In this document: piece after piece, positions 8,365-17,893 of the stretch
Layout: every line of letters starts with the position of its first letter
How positions within the stretch are numbered: position 1 is the first letter of the stretch
NCBI RefSeq assembly: GCF_008801575.1
Contig: NZ_VZPL01000051.1
Coordinates: 1-32,765 of the forward strand
From: Xanthomonas cissicola
Lineage (GTDB): Bacteria > Pseudomonadota > Gammaproteobacteria > Xanthomonadales > Xanthomonadaceae
DNA: 32,765 bases
Reading direction: 5' to 3'
Made by a program: the position numbers and the translations under genes
The notes under the pieces: generated by a model
Told to the model about the DNA's origin: nothing
The model's input: the letters and a program-made list of their open reading frames with translations, nothing else
Database searches by the model: none

Positions 8365-8820
8365 GGATGCGGCCCTCGTGGGCGGAAAGGCGCGTCGATC
8401 ACGAGTTCGAGTGTAACAGCCCGGATCGTATGGCTTGATCGAAACGACCTGCCTCTATAGCGCTCGATACCCGCTGTTGTGGCGTCAGCCCGATGCGAAG
8501 CGTGGGTTTCTGGCGTGCGGGATGATTACCTCATCTACCTGCGCAGTTCAGGCAGTCGCACCGATCTGATGATCACTCATTACGTAGATTCGCGTTCTTC
8601 GGCATACACGCGAACACGCTTAACCGTCTTGCTATCTGCCGATGAGGGCTGCGGTGGTTAGCGAGCGCACCTGGCGTGCAAGTGCGACGCAACCACATCG
8701 ATCGATGTCTCTTGCCCGCAACACACTCGCGCGTATTCAACATCGCAGACGGACCACTGCACCTGCCTGCACGCATCCGTCTAGAATCTGCGCCCCGCAT
8801 CGTCTTCAGCTGATCCTGCC
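8365..8820. other. 456-bp divergent intergenic region
   Basis: Lies between the MFS gene (minus) and the fmdB-like gene (plus), so it must carry both promoters. Base composition is less GC-rich than the genes. Short frames on both strands lack ribosome sites and recognisable motifs. Apart from a possible -10 near 8782 I see no repeat, RNA or operator I can support. Confidence 0.5.
8782..8787 (+). promoter_or_regulatory. possible -10 box for the fmdB-like gene
   Basis: TAGAAT lies 33 bp upstream of the ATG at 8821 and would give a short leader. No good -35 is seen 17 bp before it, so this is a weak prediction. Confidence 0.3.
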
Positions 8821-9114
8821 ATGCCCATCTACGGTTTCCAGTGCACCACCTGCGGTCACGCCTTCGACCGCCTGCAGAAGATGGCCGACCCCGATCCGCA
8901 GACCTGTCCGGCCTGCGCGGCGGCCACGATCAAGCGCCAAATCACCGCGCCGTCGTTCCGCCTGTCCGGCAGCGGCTGGTACGAGACCGACTTCAAGTCG
9001 GCGGGCGAGAAGAAGAAAAACCTCACCGAAAGCAGCAGCGCCGGTGGCGATGCCAAGCCGGCCGCCGCCGCCGAGAGCAAGCCTGCTGCCAAGCCAGCGT
9101 CCGACCCCGCCTGA
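8821..9114 (+). CDS. FmdB-family zinc-ribbon protein
   Basis: A 97-residue protein starting MPIYGFQC, the classic opening of the FmdB/CxxC_CxxC_SSSS regulatory family. Two CxxC knuckles (C8/C11 and C29/C32) form a predicted zinc ribbon. A KRQITAPSFRLSGSGWYETDF block follows at about residues 38-58, and the tail from about 70 is low-complexity Ala/Lys/Pro/Ser. Function is not established; family members have been linked to transcriptional regulation of formamidase and amidase genes in other bacteria. Members are often found upstream of aspS. Here aspS follows, but a divergent DUF3011 gene intervenes. Confidence 0.9.
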   Translation: MPIYGFQCTTCGHAFDRLQKMADPDPQTCPACAAATIKRQITAPSFRLSGSGWYETDFKSAGEKKKNLTESSSAGGDAKPAAAAESKPAAKPASDPA

Positions 9115-9197
9115 GCCGGACCAGCGCGCCGCAGCCGCTAGCAGGGCGGAAGTCCCGACCCCTGGCCCAGCCGCGCGCGGCGCGCCCATTCGCTGCC

Positions 9198-9965
9198 TCA
9201 ACGCGCCTCGAAACGCGCCCGGCAGCCATCGTTGACCCACACCGTGGCGCGACGATCGTCGTACCCCCAGGTGCGGCCTTCCTCACAGCGTGTGTCCGAT
9301 AACTGGCGGGTCAGCACCGGGCGGCCGTAACGGCCATCCCAGGCGCAGGTACGCAGGCGCCGGTCGTCGCTGGCGCAGGTGATGGCGTAGCCGTTGCCGG
9401 GGCGGTCATCGCGGCCGCCATAACCGCCGTCCCAGCCACCGCCACCGCGGGCCTGCGCGAATTCGCCCCGGCAGCCGTCGTCCACCCAGATCCGGCCGCC
9501 TTCCTGGCGCCAGTTGCGGCCTTCCACGCAGGGCGTGTTGGAGAGTTGGCGCACCAACATGGCGCGGCGCCAGCCGGTATCGCAGATTTTCTGGCGCTGG
9601 TCGTTGCTCTCGCAGCGCACCGTTCCAGCGACTCCGCCAAAGTCGCCGCGGCCATTGCCGCCGCCCCAGCCGCCACCGTTGCGGGCTTCGACGAAACGGC
9701 CGCGACAGCCATTGTCCACCCAGATCCGGCCGCGCTCGCTGCCCCAGTCGCGGCCTTCGATGCAGCGCGTGCCAGAGATGTTTTCCACCAGTACCGCGCG
9801 GCCGCGGAACGGCGTATCGCACTCGCGACGGCGGTTGTCGTTGCTGGAACAGGTGATGCTGGGGCCGTTCCAGCCGCGCTCCTGGGCGCTGGCAGTGAGG
9901 CTGGCAAAGGCGCCGGTCAAGGTGATCAGGCCGAAGCCGGAGAGCAGCAGGGCAGTGCGCAGCAT
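9198..9965 (-). CDS. periplasmic protein with three DUF3011 repeats
   Basis: A 255-residue exported protein. Residues 1-28 form a Sec signal peptide (hydrophobic core, then LTASAQ). The mature part has three tandem copies of a unit of about 60 residues, each with ITCxSxDxRRxxC, a VRQLS-like strand, CxEGRxW, and xIWVDxGCRxxF. Each unit has four conserved cysteines, suggesting two disulfides per repeat in the oxidising periplasm. Gly-rich linkers (about residues 97-110 and 175-195) separate the units. The start is supported by AAGGA a few bases upstream of ATG. The family is DUF3011, of unknown function, common in xanthomonads. The gene is convergent with the fmdB-like gene and divergent from aspS. 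Confidence 0.85.
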   Translation of the reverse strand: MLRTALLLSGFGLITLTGAFASLTASAQERGWNGPSITCSSNDNRRRECDTPFRGRAVLVENISGTRCIEGRDWGSERGRIWVDNGCRGRFVEARNGGGWGGGNGRGDFGGVAGTVRCESNDQRQKICDTGWRRAMLVRQLSNTPCVEGRNWRQEGGRIWVDDGCRGEFAQARGGGGWDGGYGGRDDRPGNGYAITCASDDRRLRTCAWDGRYGRPVLTRQLSDTRCEEGRTWGYDDRRATVWVNDGCRARFEAR

Positions 9966-10123
9966 CGTGTCGTCCTTGGTGCAGGAGGGGGCGTGGCGCC
10001 TATTCAGCCGGGCGCTGACTTAAGCGCCCATGAGCGCCCGCGCATTTGCTCCTGTCGCCCGCCGGCCCCAGAATATCCGGCTTTCCGGCGCTGTCCTGCG
10101 CCGGGTTTTCAGCGGAGCTTTCG

Positions 10124-11890
10124 ATGCGTACCCACTTCTGCGGCCTGGTCGACGAGACCTTGATCGGCCAAACCGTCACTCTCGCCGGCTGGACCGACGT
10201 GGCCCGCAACCTGGGCGGGGTGTGCTTCATCGACCTGCGCGACCACGAAGGCATCGTGCAGGTGACGGTGGAACCGGTGGCCGGCGACGACGCCAGCGCA
10301 GAGCTGTTCAAGGTGGCCGCCAGCCTGGGCTACGAGGACGTGTTGCAGGTGGAGGGTGTGGTGCGCGCGCGTCATGCGGTCAACGACAAGCTGCGCAGCG
10401 GCAAGGTGGAAGTGATCGCCACGCGCATCAGCATCCTCAACAAGGCCGCGCCGCTTCCGTTCCACGCGCACGAAAATCCGGGTGAAGAGACGCGCCTGAA
10501 ATACCGCTACCTGGATCTGCGCCGGCCGGAGATGCAGCGCATGCAGCGCACCCGCATCAAGCTGGTGCAGGCGCTGCGTCGGCATCTGGATGCGCGCGAC
10601 TTCCAGGACATCGAAACCCCGATCCTGACCAAGGCCACCCCGGAAGGCGCGCGCGACTTCCTGGTGCCGGCGCGCATGCATCCGGGCGAGTTCTACGCGC
10701 TGCCGCAGAGCCCGCAGCTGTTCAAGCAGATCCTGATGGTGGCCGGCTTCGACCGCTACTACCAGATCGCGCGCTGCTTCCGCGATGAAGCGCTACGCGC
10801 CGACCGCCAGCTGGAATTCACCCAGCTCGACATGGAATTCGCCTTCGTGCGCGAGCGCGACGTGCAGGATTTCGTCGAAGACATGATCCGCGCCATCTTC
10901 AAGGAAGTGGTGGACGTGGACCTGGCTGCGCAGTTCCCGCGCATGACCTGGGCCGAGGCGATGCGTCGCTTTGGATCGGACAAGCCGGACCTGCGCATCG
11001 CGCTGGAACTGGTCGACGTGGCCGAGTTGGTCAAGGCCAGCCAATTCCCGGTGTTCACCGCTGCCGCCAACGATGCCGATGGCCGCGTCGCCGCGCTGCG
11101 CATTCCCGGCGGCGCCAGCCTGTCGCGCAAGCAGATCGACGAATACGCAGCGCACGCCGCCAAATACGGTGCCAAGGGCCTGGCCTACATCAAGCTGTCG
11201 GAGACCGGCGAGGTCAGTTCGCCGATCGCCAAGTTCTTCAGCGAAGAATCCTTCGCCGCGCTGCTCAAGCATGTAGGCGCCGGCAATGGCGACATCGTGT
11301 TCTTCGGTGCCGGCGGCTACACCAAGGTGTCCGACTTCATGGGCGCGCTGCGCCTGAAGGCCGGCAAGGAATTCGACCTGATCGCCGACGGCTGGGCGCC
11401 GCTGTGGGTCACCGACTTTCCGATGTTCGAATGGGACGAAGAGGCGCAGCGTTACGTCGCCTTGCATCACCCCTTCACCGCACCGGCGGTGGACGATATT
11501 GCCGACCTGCGCGCCAACGCCCGCACCGCGGTCTCGCGCGGCTACGACATGGTGCTCAACGGCAATGAAATCGGCGGCGGCTCGATCCGTATCCATCGCC
11601 CGGACATGCAGAGCGCCGTGTTCGAACTGCTCGGCATCGGCGCCGAAGAGGCGCGCGCCAAGTTCGGCTTCCTGCTGGATGCCTTGAACTATGGCGCACC
11701 GCCGCACGGCGGCATCGCCTTCGGTATCGACCGCATCGCCGCGCTGATGGCCGGTACCGAGTCGATTCGCGACGTCATCCCGTTCCCCAAGACCACCGGC
11801 GCGCAGGATCTGATGACCGACGCCCCGTCGCCGATCGCTGCCGACCAGCTCGCCGAAGTGCACGTGCAGGTGCGTCCGAAGCAGGTCTGA
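10124..11890 (+). CDS. aspS: aspartyl-tRNA synthetase
   Basis: A class II aminoacyl-tRNA synthetase of 588 residues that charges tRNA-Asp. The order is an N-terminal OB-fold anticodon domain ([20 protein letters not shown], about residues 20-39), class II motif 1 ([12 protein letters not shown]), motif 2 ([23 protein letters not shown], with its catalytic FRDE), the bacterial GAD insertion in the middle (about residues 290-420), and motif 3 near the end ([10 protein letters not shown]). The open frame runs upstream to 10046, but the conserved start is MRTHFCG at 10124. It is a single gene with its own terminator-like hairpin. Whether it is discriminating or also charges tRNA-Asn cannot be decided here. 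Confidence 0.97.
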
Positions 11891-11899
11891 CCGGCCATC

Positions 11900-11936
11900 G
11901 AACGCACGGCCACGTCCATTGCGTGGCCGTGCGTTC
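11900..11936 (+). terminator. aspS terminator-like hairpin
   Basis: GAACGCACGGCCACG (11900-11914) pairs perfectly with CGTGGCCGTGCGTTC (11922-11936) across a 7-base loop, starting nine bases after the aspS stop. No T-run follows, as is common in this GC-rich genus. Confidence 0.75.
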
Positions 11937-12312
11937 ATGCGCAGCGAGCAGCTTGCGCGAGGCTTTGCCGACCGATCCGCGCTGCACTCAATGCGCGTAT
12001 CGAACAGCTGCACGCGCAGCTCGCGTGCGTAGGTAGCTCCCCACCAATCTTGCACTGCGACTTTCCTAAAACCTCAGTGCTTGCATAGGAACTGCGCGCA
12101 GGCTCAAGCAGGCGACGCAGCGTTTTTTTGTACCACTCAAGCGCACATGGCAATAAGACCTCGGGGTGCTCACACCACCAGCCGAGCAGACGCATCTAGT
12201 GTCCGACGCGCAGGGCGCTCGACAATTCCCCATTCCCCATTCCCCATTCCCCACTTGCAGCAACGCCGCAGCATGCGAGAAGCTGCCGCGTCGACTTGCC
12301 AGAGGGGCCCGC
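11937..12312. other. 376-bp intergenic region, aspS to acetyltransferase
   Basis: No gene supported. It contains a T7 run at about 12122-12128 preceded by short inverted pieces (possible end of a small RNA, not convincing), then a four-copy heptamer array at 12225-12252, and a 17-mer (TTGCAGCAACGCCGCAG, 12255-12271) that also occurs at 7056-7072. Confidence 0.5.
12225..12252 (+). repeat. four perfect ATTCCCC heptamers
   Basis: ATTCCCC is repeated four times without interruption. The same heptamer family recurs at 14439-14555, 15086-15185 and 19267-19294. Here only one orientation is present, so it cannot fold on itself. Confidence 0.9.
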
Positions 12313-12840
12313 ATGACCCGCATTCGCCGCGCCACGCCGGACGATGCCGAAGCGCTGTCGCTTCTGGCCGCGCAGACCTTTACCGAAACCTTCGGGCACC
12401 TGTATCCGGAAGAGGACCTGCGCGGTTTTCTGGAAGAGACCTATGCCGTGGAGCGGGCGCGTACCGTGCTGGCGCACCCGGATTACGCGATCTGGCTGCT
12501 GGAGATGGACAACCTGCTGGTCGGCCATGCCGCCGCCGGTCCCTGCGGGCTGCCGCATGACCAAGTGCGTCCCGGCGATGGGGAGCTGAAGCGGTTGTAT
12601 CTGCTGAAGGACTATCAGAACAGCGGCTGGGGCAGCCGGTTGTTCGAAACCGCACTGCAATGGTTGGAGCGCGACGGTCCACGCACCTTGTGGATCGGCG
12701 TATGGTCGGAGAATTTCGGCGCGCAACGCTTCTACGCCCGCTACGGTTTCGAGAAGGTGGGCGAATACGATTTTCCGGTTGGCAAGATCGTCGACCGCGA
12801 ATACATCCTGCGGCGCAGGCCGGTGCTGGCAGCGGACTAA
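12313..12840 (+). CDS. GNAT-family N-acetyltransferase
   Basis: A 175-residue acetyl-CoA-dependent acyltransferase. The first strand-helix (IRRATPDDAEALSLLA) is typical of GNAT proteins. Motif A with the CoA-binding QNSGWG (102-107) follows LKRLYLLKDY, and motif B is NFGAQRFYARYGF (134-146). The substrate is unknown; candidates are amino acids, polyamines or ribosomal proteins. The open frame extends upstream to 12166, through the heptamer array, but the conserved start is MTRIRRA at 12313 with GAGGGG a few bases before it. The following hydrolase gene starts about 100 bp downstream. Confidence 0.88.
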   Translation: MTRIRRATPDDAEALSLLAAQTFTETFGHLYPEEDLRGFLEETYAVERARTVLAHPDYAIWLLEMDNLLVGHAAAGPCGLPHDQVRPGDGELKRLYLLKDYQNSGWGSRLFETALQWLERDGPRTLWIGVWSENFGAQRFYARYGFEKVGEYDFPVGKIVDREYILRRRPVLAAD

Positions 12841-12937
12841 TCGCACCAGTGCTGCCGCCGGTTGCCATTGCGCGTTGGCCGTGGCGTCCAGCGCGCACCG
12901 TACACGCAGCTGACGCCCTCTGCCGGTAACCATCTCA

Positions 12938-13615
12938 GTGTCCAGCGCATTACCCATCAGCCCGGCGCCGCCGCGGCGCAGTCCGCGCGAGGAGGCGAGC
13001 GCCGCGTCCGCCGACGTGCTGCTGGTGCATGGCATCTGGAACACCGCGCACTGGCTGCTGCGATTGGCGCGGCGGATGCGTGCCAACGGACTGGCACCTG
13101 CGCTGTTCGGTTACGCCAGCGTGCTCGGCGGCCCCGCGCAGGCGGTGCCGCATCTGATCGAACGCCTGCGCGCCAGCCGCGTGCAGTTGGTGATCTGTCA
13201 CAGCCTGGGTGGGCTGATGACCCTGCAGGCATTGCAGGATGCGCCCGACCTGCCGGTGCGTCGCGTGGTCTGCCTGGGCTCGCCGTTGTGCGGCAGCGCC
13301 GCCGCGCGCGGGTTGGCGCAGCGTGGCGGGCGATGGGCAATGGGCCGCAGCGCTGCGATCTTGCAACAGGGTTTTGCGCGCTGGGACGGCCAGGCCGAGA
13401 TCGGTCAGGTGGCCGGCAACGTGGCGCGTGGGATCGGCCGCTGGCTCGCCCCGCTCGACGGCGGCTCGGACGGCACCGTGGCGCTGGCCGAGACCCGCCT
13501 GCCCGGGCTGCGCGACCATTGCGTGGTGCGGGCGAGCCACAGCGGCCTGTTGCGCTCGCCCGAGGCCGCCGCACAGGCGCTGGCCTTTCTGCGCACCGGC
13601 CGCTTCCAGGCGTGA
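12938..13615 (+). CDS. alpha/beta hydrolase (esterase/lipase-like)
   Basis: A 225-residue predicted hydrolase. The oxyanion-hole motif VHGIWN lies at residues 30-35, the nucleophile elbow is C-H-S89-L-G-G, and the likely acid and base are D178 (in SDGTV) and H201 (in RASHSG). The fold order and short length match lipase-like alpha/beta hydrolases related to PGAP1/triacylglycerol-lipase-type domains. There is no signal peptide, so it is probably cytosolic. Start is GTG at 12938 with only a weak ribosome site. The substrate is unknown. It precedes yebC by 89 bp. Confidence 0.82.
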   Translation: MSSALPISPAPPRRSPREEASAASADVLLVHGIWNTAHWLLRLARRMRANGLAPALFGYASVLGGPAQAVPHLIERLRASRVQLVICHSLGGLMTLQALQDAPDLPVRRVVCLGSPLCGSAAARGLAQRGGRWAMGRSAAILQQGFARWDGQAEIGQVAGNVARGIGRWLAPLDGGSDGTVALAETRLPGLRDHCVVRASHSGLLRSPEAAAQALAFLRTGRFQA

Positions 13616-13662
13616 ACATGCGCCGGCGGATGTCGTGGCCCCGGTGAGGGCGGGCAATCAGG

Positions 13663-13668
13663 TAAAAT
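13663..13668 (+). promoter_or_regulatory. possible -10 box for yebC
   Basis: TAAAAT stands out in GC-rich sequence 37 bp before the yebC start codon. No clear -35 is visible, so confidence is low. Confidence 0.3.
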
Positions 13669-13704
13669 CCGCGCCCTGTCATTGAAGCCAGTCCGGAACC
13701 ACCC

Positions 13705-14433
13705 ATGGGTAGAGGTCCCTCGATCGAAGGCCGCAAGAACGCCTCCGACGCCAAACGCGGCAAGATGTTTACCAAGATCATCCGTGAGATCAGCGTGGCC
13801 GCCCGCGCCGGCGGCGGCGACCCGTCCAACAATCCGCGTCTGCGGACCGCCATGGACAAGGGCCTGTCGTCGAACATGTCCAAGGACGTGATGGAGCGCG
13901 CCATCAAGAAGTCCACCGGCGAGCTGGAAGGGGTGGAATACGAAGAAGTGCGCTACGAGGGCTACGCGCCTGGCGGCGTGGCGGTGATCGTGGACTGCCT
14001 GACCGACAATCGCGTGCGTACTGTGGCCGACGTGCGCCATGCCTTCAGCAAATGCGGCGGCAACATGGGCACCGAGGGCTCGGTGGCCTTCATGTTCAAG
14101 CGCCTGGGAGTGCTGAGCTTCGCTGCCGGCATCGATGAAGACACCCTCACCGATGCCGCCATCGACGCCGGCGCCGACGATGTGGTGGTGTACCCGGAAG
14201 ACGGCGCCATCGATGTGCTGACCGCCCCGGACGCCTTCGCCCAGGTCAGGGACGCCCTGGTCGCCGCCGGGCTCGAACCGGCGCACGCCGAAATCACCTT
14301 CCGCGCCGACAACGACATCGCCGTGGACGGCGATACCGCCGTGCAGGTCCGCAAGCTACTGGACATGCTCGAAGACCTGGACGACGTGCAGGACGTGTAT
14401 TCGAACGTCGATCAAGCGGCGCTTGGCGCCTAA
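13705..14433 (+). CDS. yebC: YebC/PmpR-family protein
   Basis: A 242-residue protein of the YebC/TACO1 family. The N-terminus [20 protein letters not shown] and the [16 protein letters not shown] block are diagnostic. The central region contains [20 protein letters not shown] and [14 protein letters not shown]. Family members were described as transcriptional regulators, and some more recently as translation factors that relieve ribosome stalling. Length is typical. It sits directly upstream of ruvC, the common order yebC-ruvC-ruvA-ruvB, with a heptamer hairpin between. Confidence 0.95.
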   Translation: MGRGPSIEGRKNASDAKRGKMFTKIIREISVAARAGGGDPSNNPRLRTAMDKGLSSNMSKDVMERAIKKSTGELEGVEYEEVRYEGYAPGGVAVIVDCLTDNRVRTVADVRHAFSKCGGNMGTEGSVAFMFKRLGVLSFAAGIDEDTLTDAAIDAGADDVVVYPEDGAIDVLTAPDAFAQVRDALVAAGLEPAHAEITFRADNDIAVDGDTAVQVRKLLDMLEDLDDVQDVYSNVDQAALGA

Positions 14434-14438
14434 GCGCC

Positions 14439-14555
14439 GGGAATCGGGAATGGAGAATCGGGAATCGAAATCGCCGCATCCTGCATCGCTCGGCAGCATC
14501 GAGCATGCCGGTAGGCTGCTCTACCCATTCCCGATTCCCAACTTCCCATTCCCGG
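14439..14555 (+). repeat. inverted heptamer arrays forming a long imperfect hairpin
   Basis: The left arm (14439-14467) is made of GGGAATC-type heptamers and the right arm (14524-14555) of GATTCCC/CATTCCC-type heptamers in the opposite orientation. The arms are largely complementary over about 28 bases, separated by a spacer of about 56 bases. The structure fills the yebC-ruvC gap. Confidence 0.8.
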
Positions 14556-14562
14556 CCGCTCG

Positions 14563-15087
14563 ATGACCCGCATCCTGGGCATCGATCCGGGTTCGCAGCG
14601 CACCGGTATCGGCATCATCGACATCGACGAGGGCGGTCGCAGCCGGCATGTGCACCACGCGCCGCTGATGCTGCTGGGCGAGGGGGATTTCTCCCAGCGG
14701 CTCAAGCGCCTGCTGCAGGGCTTGGGCGAGTTGATCGAGATCTATCGGCCGGATGAAGTCGCGATCGAAAAGGTGTTCATGGGCAAGAGTGCCGCTTCGG
14801 CGCTCAAGCTCGGCCACGCGCGCGGCGCGGCGATCTGCGCGGTGGTCATGCGCGATCTGCCGGTGCACGAGTACGCGGCCAAAGAAATCAAACTGGCGCT
14901 GGTCGGCAAGGGCGGCGCCGACAAGGTGCAGGTGCAGCACATGGTCGGCATCATGCTCAACTTGAATGGCAAGCTGCAGCCCGACGCTGCCGACGCATTG
15001 GCGGTCGCCATCACTCACGCCCACGTGCGCGCCACCGCGCAACGCCTGGGCGTCAATACCCAACAGGCCTGGAGCCGCAAGAAATGA
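14563..15087 (+). CDS. ruvC: Holliday junction endonuclease RuvC
   Basis: This 174-residue resolvase cuts four-way DNA junctions symmetrically as a dimer in the RuvABC resolvasome. The acidic catalytic set is present at the expected places: D8 (GIDPG), E69 (EKVF), D141 and D144 ([15 protein letters not shown]). Length matches the family. It starts with ATG 14563, eight bases after the right arm of a heptamer hairpin, and its ribosome site is poor. It is followed by a second heptamer hairpin and then ruvA. Confidence 0.97.
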   Translation: MTRILGIDPGSQRTGIGIIDIDEGGRSRHVHHAPLMLLGEGDFSQRLKRLLQGLGELIEIYRPDEVAIEKVFMGKSAASALKLGHARGAAICAVVMRDLPVHEYAAKEIKLALVGKGGADKVQVQHMVGIMLNLNGKLQPDAADALAVAITHAHVRATAQRLGVNTQQAWSRKK

Positions 15088-15185
15088 GAATCGGGAATCG
15101 GCAATCGGGAATCGGGAATCCCAAACGCAGGGTCCACGACAGCGCGCGCTGTTGCGATTGGCCATTCCCGATTCCCCATTCCCGG
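15086..15185 (+). repeat. second inverted heptamer array, ruvC-ruvA gap
   Basis: The left arm (about 15086-15122) carries five GGGAATC-like heptamers beginning at the ruvC stop codon. The right arm (about 15162-15185) carries three heptamers in the opposite orientation. Arms are partly complementary over a spacer of about 40 bases. Same family as the array in front of ruvC. Confidence 0.8.
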
Positions 15186-15202
15186 CACCGCCAAGGCGGT
15201 GC
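15185..15202 (+). promoter_or_regulatory. hairpin covering the ruvA ribosome-binding site
   Basis: GCACCGCC (15185-15192) pairs with GGCGGTGC (15195-15202). The only Shine-Dalgarno-like sequence before the GTG start, AAGGCGG (15193-15199), lies inside this stem-loop. Folding should hide it, so ruvA translation may need opening by ribosomes from ruvC or another factor. Confidence 0.5.
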
Positions 15203-15205
15203 CCA

Positions 15206-15790
15206 GTGATCGGCCGTCTGCGCGGGATCCTGGCCTACAAGCAGCCGCCGTGGCTGGTGATCGACGTAGGTGGGGTGGGGTATGAACTAGAGGCGCCGAT
15301 GAGCACCTTCTACGACCTGCCCGATGTCGGTCGCGACGTGATCCTGTTTACCCATTACGCGCAAAAGGAAGACAGCGTGTCGCTGTATGGCTTCCTGCGC
15401 GAAGGCGAGCGGCGGCTGTTCCGCGACGTGCAGAAGGTCACCGGCATCGGCGCCAAGATCGCGCTGGCGGTGTTGTCCGGGGTCAGCGTGGACGAGTTCG
15501 CCCGCCTGATCACCAGCGGCGACATCACCGCGCTGACGCGCATTCCCGGCATCGGCAAGAAGACCGCCGAGCGCATGGTGGTGGAACTGCGCGACCGCGC
15601 CGCCGATTTCAGCAGCGGCGCACCGATTACCGGCCAGTTGGGGCCCGACGCCGTTTCCGAAGCCACCGTGGCCTTGCAACAGCTGGGCTACAAGCCGGCC
15701 GAGGCCGCCCGCATGGCGCGCGACGCCGGTGCAGAAGGCGACGAGGTCGCGACGGTCATTCGCAAGGCGCTGCAAGCCGCGCTGCGCTAA
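15206..15790 (+). CDS. ruvA: Holliday junction DNA-binding subunit RuvA
   Basis: The 194-residue RuvA binds four-way junctions as a tetramer and loads the RuvB motor. The N-terminal OB-fold is clear ([12 protein letters not shown] then [11 protein letters not shown]), helix-hairpin-helix motifs follow ([15 protein letters not shown] and [13 protein letters not shown]), and the C-terminal RuvB-binding domain begins near residue 145 ([13 protein letters not shown]). The open frame reaches far upstream, but the conserved start is GTG 15206. Its ribosome site is buried in a hairpin. The next gene is kup rather than ruvB. Confidence 0.96.
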   Translation: MIGRLRGILAYKQPPWLVIDVGGVGYELEAPMSTFYDLPDVGRDVILFTHYAQKEDSVSLYGFLREGERRLFRDVQKVTGIGAKIALAVLSGVSVDEFARLITSGDITALTRIPGIGKKTAERMVVELRDRAADFSSGAPITGQLGPDAVSEATVALQQLGYKPAEAARMARDAGAEGDEVATVIRKALQAALR

Positions 15791-15813
15791 GCGCGGCCAC
15801 GAACCATCGCCTG

Positions 15814-15828
15814 GCCCGCAAAGCGGGC
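15814..15828 (+). terminator. small hairpin downstream of ruvA
   Basis: GCCCGC-AAA-GCGGGC is a perfect 6-bp stem 24 bases past the ruvA stop. No T-run follows; it may end the ruvCA transcript before kup. Confidence 0.4.
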
Positions 15829-15986
15829 GCGGCCGGCACTCGGCATCGACAGGGGCGGCCCGTACACTGCGCATCCTTGCCCGCGGCCAGCCCGTACCTT
15901 GGGTGCCTGTGACGTCAGTGCAGGCACCTTCGACAGGTGCTGTCTCCCTATCTTCTTCACGCTGTCTGGCGAAAACTGCCCACCTC

Positions 15987-17891
15987 ATGTCTCACACCCC
16001 CAAATCAGCCGGCTCCAGCCACGCGCCCGTCAATAGCCAGACCGCCTTGGTCATCGGCGCGATCGGCGTCGTCTTCGGCGATATCGGTACCAGCCCGCTG
16101 TATACGCTCAAAGAGGCGTTTTCGCCGCACTACGGGCTGACCCCGGACCACGACACCGTGCTGGGCATCCTGTCGCTGGTGTTCTGGGCGCTGATGCTGG
16201 TGGTCACGCTCAAATACGTCACCGTGATCATGCGTGCCGACAACGACGGCGAGGGCGGCATCATGGCGCTGACTGCGCTGGCGCAACGCACGTTGCCCGG
16301 CGGTTCGCGCTCGATGTATGTGGTCGGCATCCTCGGCATCTTCGGTGCCTCGCTGTTCTTTGGCGACGGCGTCATCACCCCGGCGATTTCGGTGCTGTCG
16401 GCGGTGGAGGGCCTGGAGGTGGCCGCGCCCAAGCTGGAGCCGTTCGTGGTGCCGATCACGTTGGTGGTGCTGAGCATGCTGTTCCTGGCGCAGCGCTTCG
16501 GCACCGAACGCGTCGGCAAGGCATTCGGGCCGATCACCCTGCTCTGGTTCTTCGCGTTGGGCGCGATCGGCGTCTACAACATGGCCCGTGCACCGGAAGT
16601 GCTGCATGCGCTGAATCCGTGGTGGGGCGTGCGCTTCTTCGCGCAACACAACTGGCATGCGGTGTTCGTGCTCGGCGCGGTGGTGCTGGCGGTGACCGGC
16701 GGCGAAGCGCTGTACGCGGACATGGGCCATTTCGGCGCCAAGGCGATCCGCCGCTCGTGGCAGTTCGTGGTCTTGCCGATGCTGACCTTGACCTACCTGG
16801 GGCAGGGCGCCCTGGTGCTGCGCAATCCAGCCGCGGTCAGCAACCCGTTCTACGAGGCGGTGCCGGAGTGGGCGCTGTACCCGATGATCGTGCTGGCCAC
16901 CGCGGCCACGGTGATCGCCTCGCAGGCACTGATCACCGGCGCCTATTCGGTGGCCAGCCAGGCCATGCAGCTCGGCTACATCCCGCGCATGCACATTCGC
17001 CATACCTCGCACTCCACCATCGGCCAGATCTACGTGCCGGCGGTGAACTGGTGCCTGCTGGCGCTGGTGGCGGTGGCGGTGATCGGTTTCGGCGACTCGG
17101 CCTCGTTGGCCACCGCGTACGGCGTCTCGGTGACCGGCACCATGCTGATCACCACCGTGTTGATGATCATCTACGCACGTGCCAATCCGCGCGTGCCGGC
17201 GCCGCTGCTGTGGTTGTTCGCGCTGGTGTTCCTGGCGGTGGACTGCGCGTTCTTCTACGCCAACATCATCAAGTTCCTGGACGGCGCCTGGTTCCCGTTG
17301 TTGCTGGGCCTGATCCTGTTCACCCTGATGCGTACCTGGCGCCGCGGCCGCAAGCTGCTGCACGACGAGATCCGCAAGGACGGTATCAAGCTGGACACCT
17401 TCCTGCCCGGGTTGATGCTGGCGCCGCCGGTGCGCGTGCCCGGGACGGCCGTGTTCCTGACCGCCGACCCGATGGTGGTGCCGCACGCGCTGATGCATAA
17501 CCTCAAGCACAACAAGGTGCTGCACGAGCGCAATGTGTTCCTGACCGTGGAAACCCTGCAGGTGCCGTACGCGGCCGCCGGGAAACGGCTGAAGATCGAC
17601 GCGATCGGCGACGAGTTCTACCGCGTGCATGTGCGCTTCGGTTTCATGGAGACCCCGGACGTGCCGTTGGCGCTGATGCGCTCCTGCGATCAGGGCGGGA
17701 TCTATTTCGATCCGATGGACACCACCTATTTCGCCAGCCGCGAAACCATCGTGGCCAGCGCCAACCGCGGCATGCCGATCTGGCGCGACAAGCTGTTCGC
17801 CCTGATGCACCGCAATGCCGCCCCGGCCACCGGATTCTTCCGCATCCCCGGTAACCGCCTGGTCGAGTTGGGCGCGCAAGTGGAGATCTGA
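15987..17891 (+). CDS. kup: potassium transporter Kup (KUP/HAK/KT family)
   Basis: A 634-residue inner-membrane K+/H+ symporter. The family opening [22 protein letters not shown] is near residues 25-46, and [24 protein letters not shown] marks the next helices. About twelve hydrophobic segments occupy residues 20-450, followed by a cytosolic C-terminal domain of about 180 residues that includes PGTAVFLT and [10 protein letters not shown]. Start chosen at ATG 15987 (MSHTPKSAG); the open frame extends upstream without conserved sequence. The gene separates ruvA from ruvB. The stop is followed after two bases by the next start, so a small ORF is probably co-translated. Confidence 0.96.
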   Translation: MSHTPKSAGSSHAPVNSQTALVIGAIGVVFGDIGTSPLYTLKEAFSPHYGLTPDHDTVLGILSLVFWALMLVVTLKYVTVIMRADNDGEGGIMALTALAQRTLPGGSRSMYVVGILGIFGASLFFGDGVITPAISVLSAVEGLEVAAPKLEPFVVPITLVVLSMLFLAQRFGTERVGKAFGPITLLWFFALGAIGVYNMARAPEVLHALNPWWGVRFFAQHNWHAVFVLGAVVLAVTGGEALYADMGHFGAKAIRRSWQFVVLPMLTLTYLGQGALVLRNPAAVSNPFYEAVPEWALYPMIVLATAATVIASQALITGAYSVASQAMQLGYIPRMHIRHTSHSTIGQIYVPAVNWCLLALVAVAVIGFGDSASLATAYGVSVTGTMLITTVLMIIYARANPRVPAPLLWLFALVFLAVDCAFFYANIIKFLDGAWFPLLLGLILFTLMRTWRRGRKLLHDEIRKDGIKLDTFLPGLMLAPPVRVPGTAVFLTADPMVVPHALMHNLKHNKVLHERNVFLTVETLQVPYAAAGKRLKIDAIGDEFYRVHVRFGFMETPDVPLALMRSCDQGGIYFDPMDTTYFASRETIVASANRGMPIWRDKLFALMHRNAAPATGFFRIPGNRLVELGAQVEI

Positions 17892-17893
17892 GC

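Noticed and set aside
8573..8800. A 75-codon minus-strand frame in the fmdB upstream region
   Set aside because: No ribosome site, motif or codon pattern to support it, and it overlaps the likely fmdB promoter.
12060..12130. Small RNA ending in the T7 run near 12122
   Set aside because: The preceding sequence does not form a clean stem directly before the T-run and no promoter is evident.
14439..15185. Possible CRISPR array from repeated short units
   Set aside because: Repeats are 7 bases and contiguous with no unique spacers, and there are no cas genes.
16005..17879. A 624-codon open frame on the minus strand opposite kup
   Set aside because: It is antisense to a clear Kup protein, rich in His, Arg, Gln and Asp as expected from reverse reading of GC-rich codons, and has no recognisable domain.
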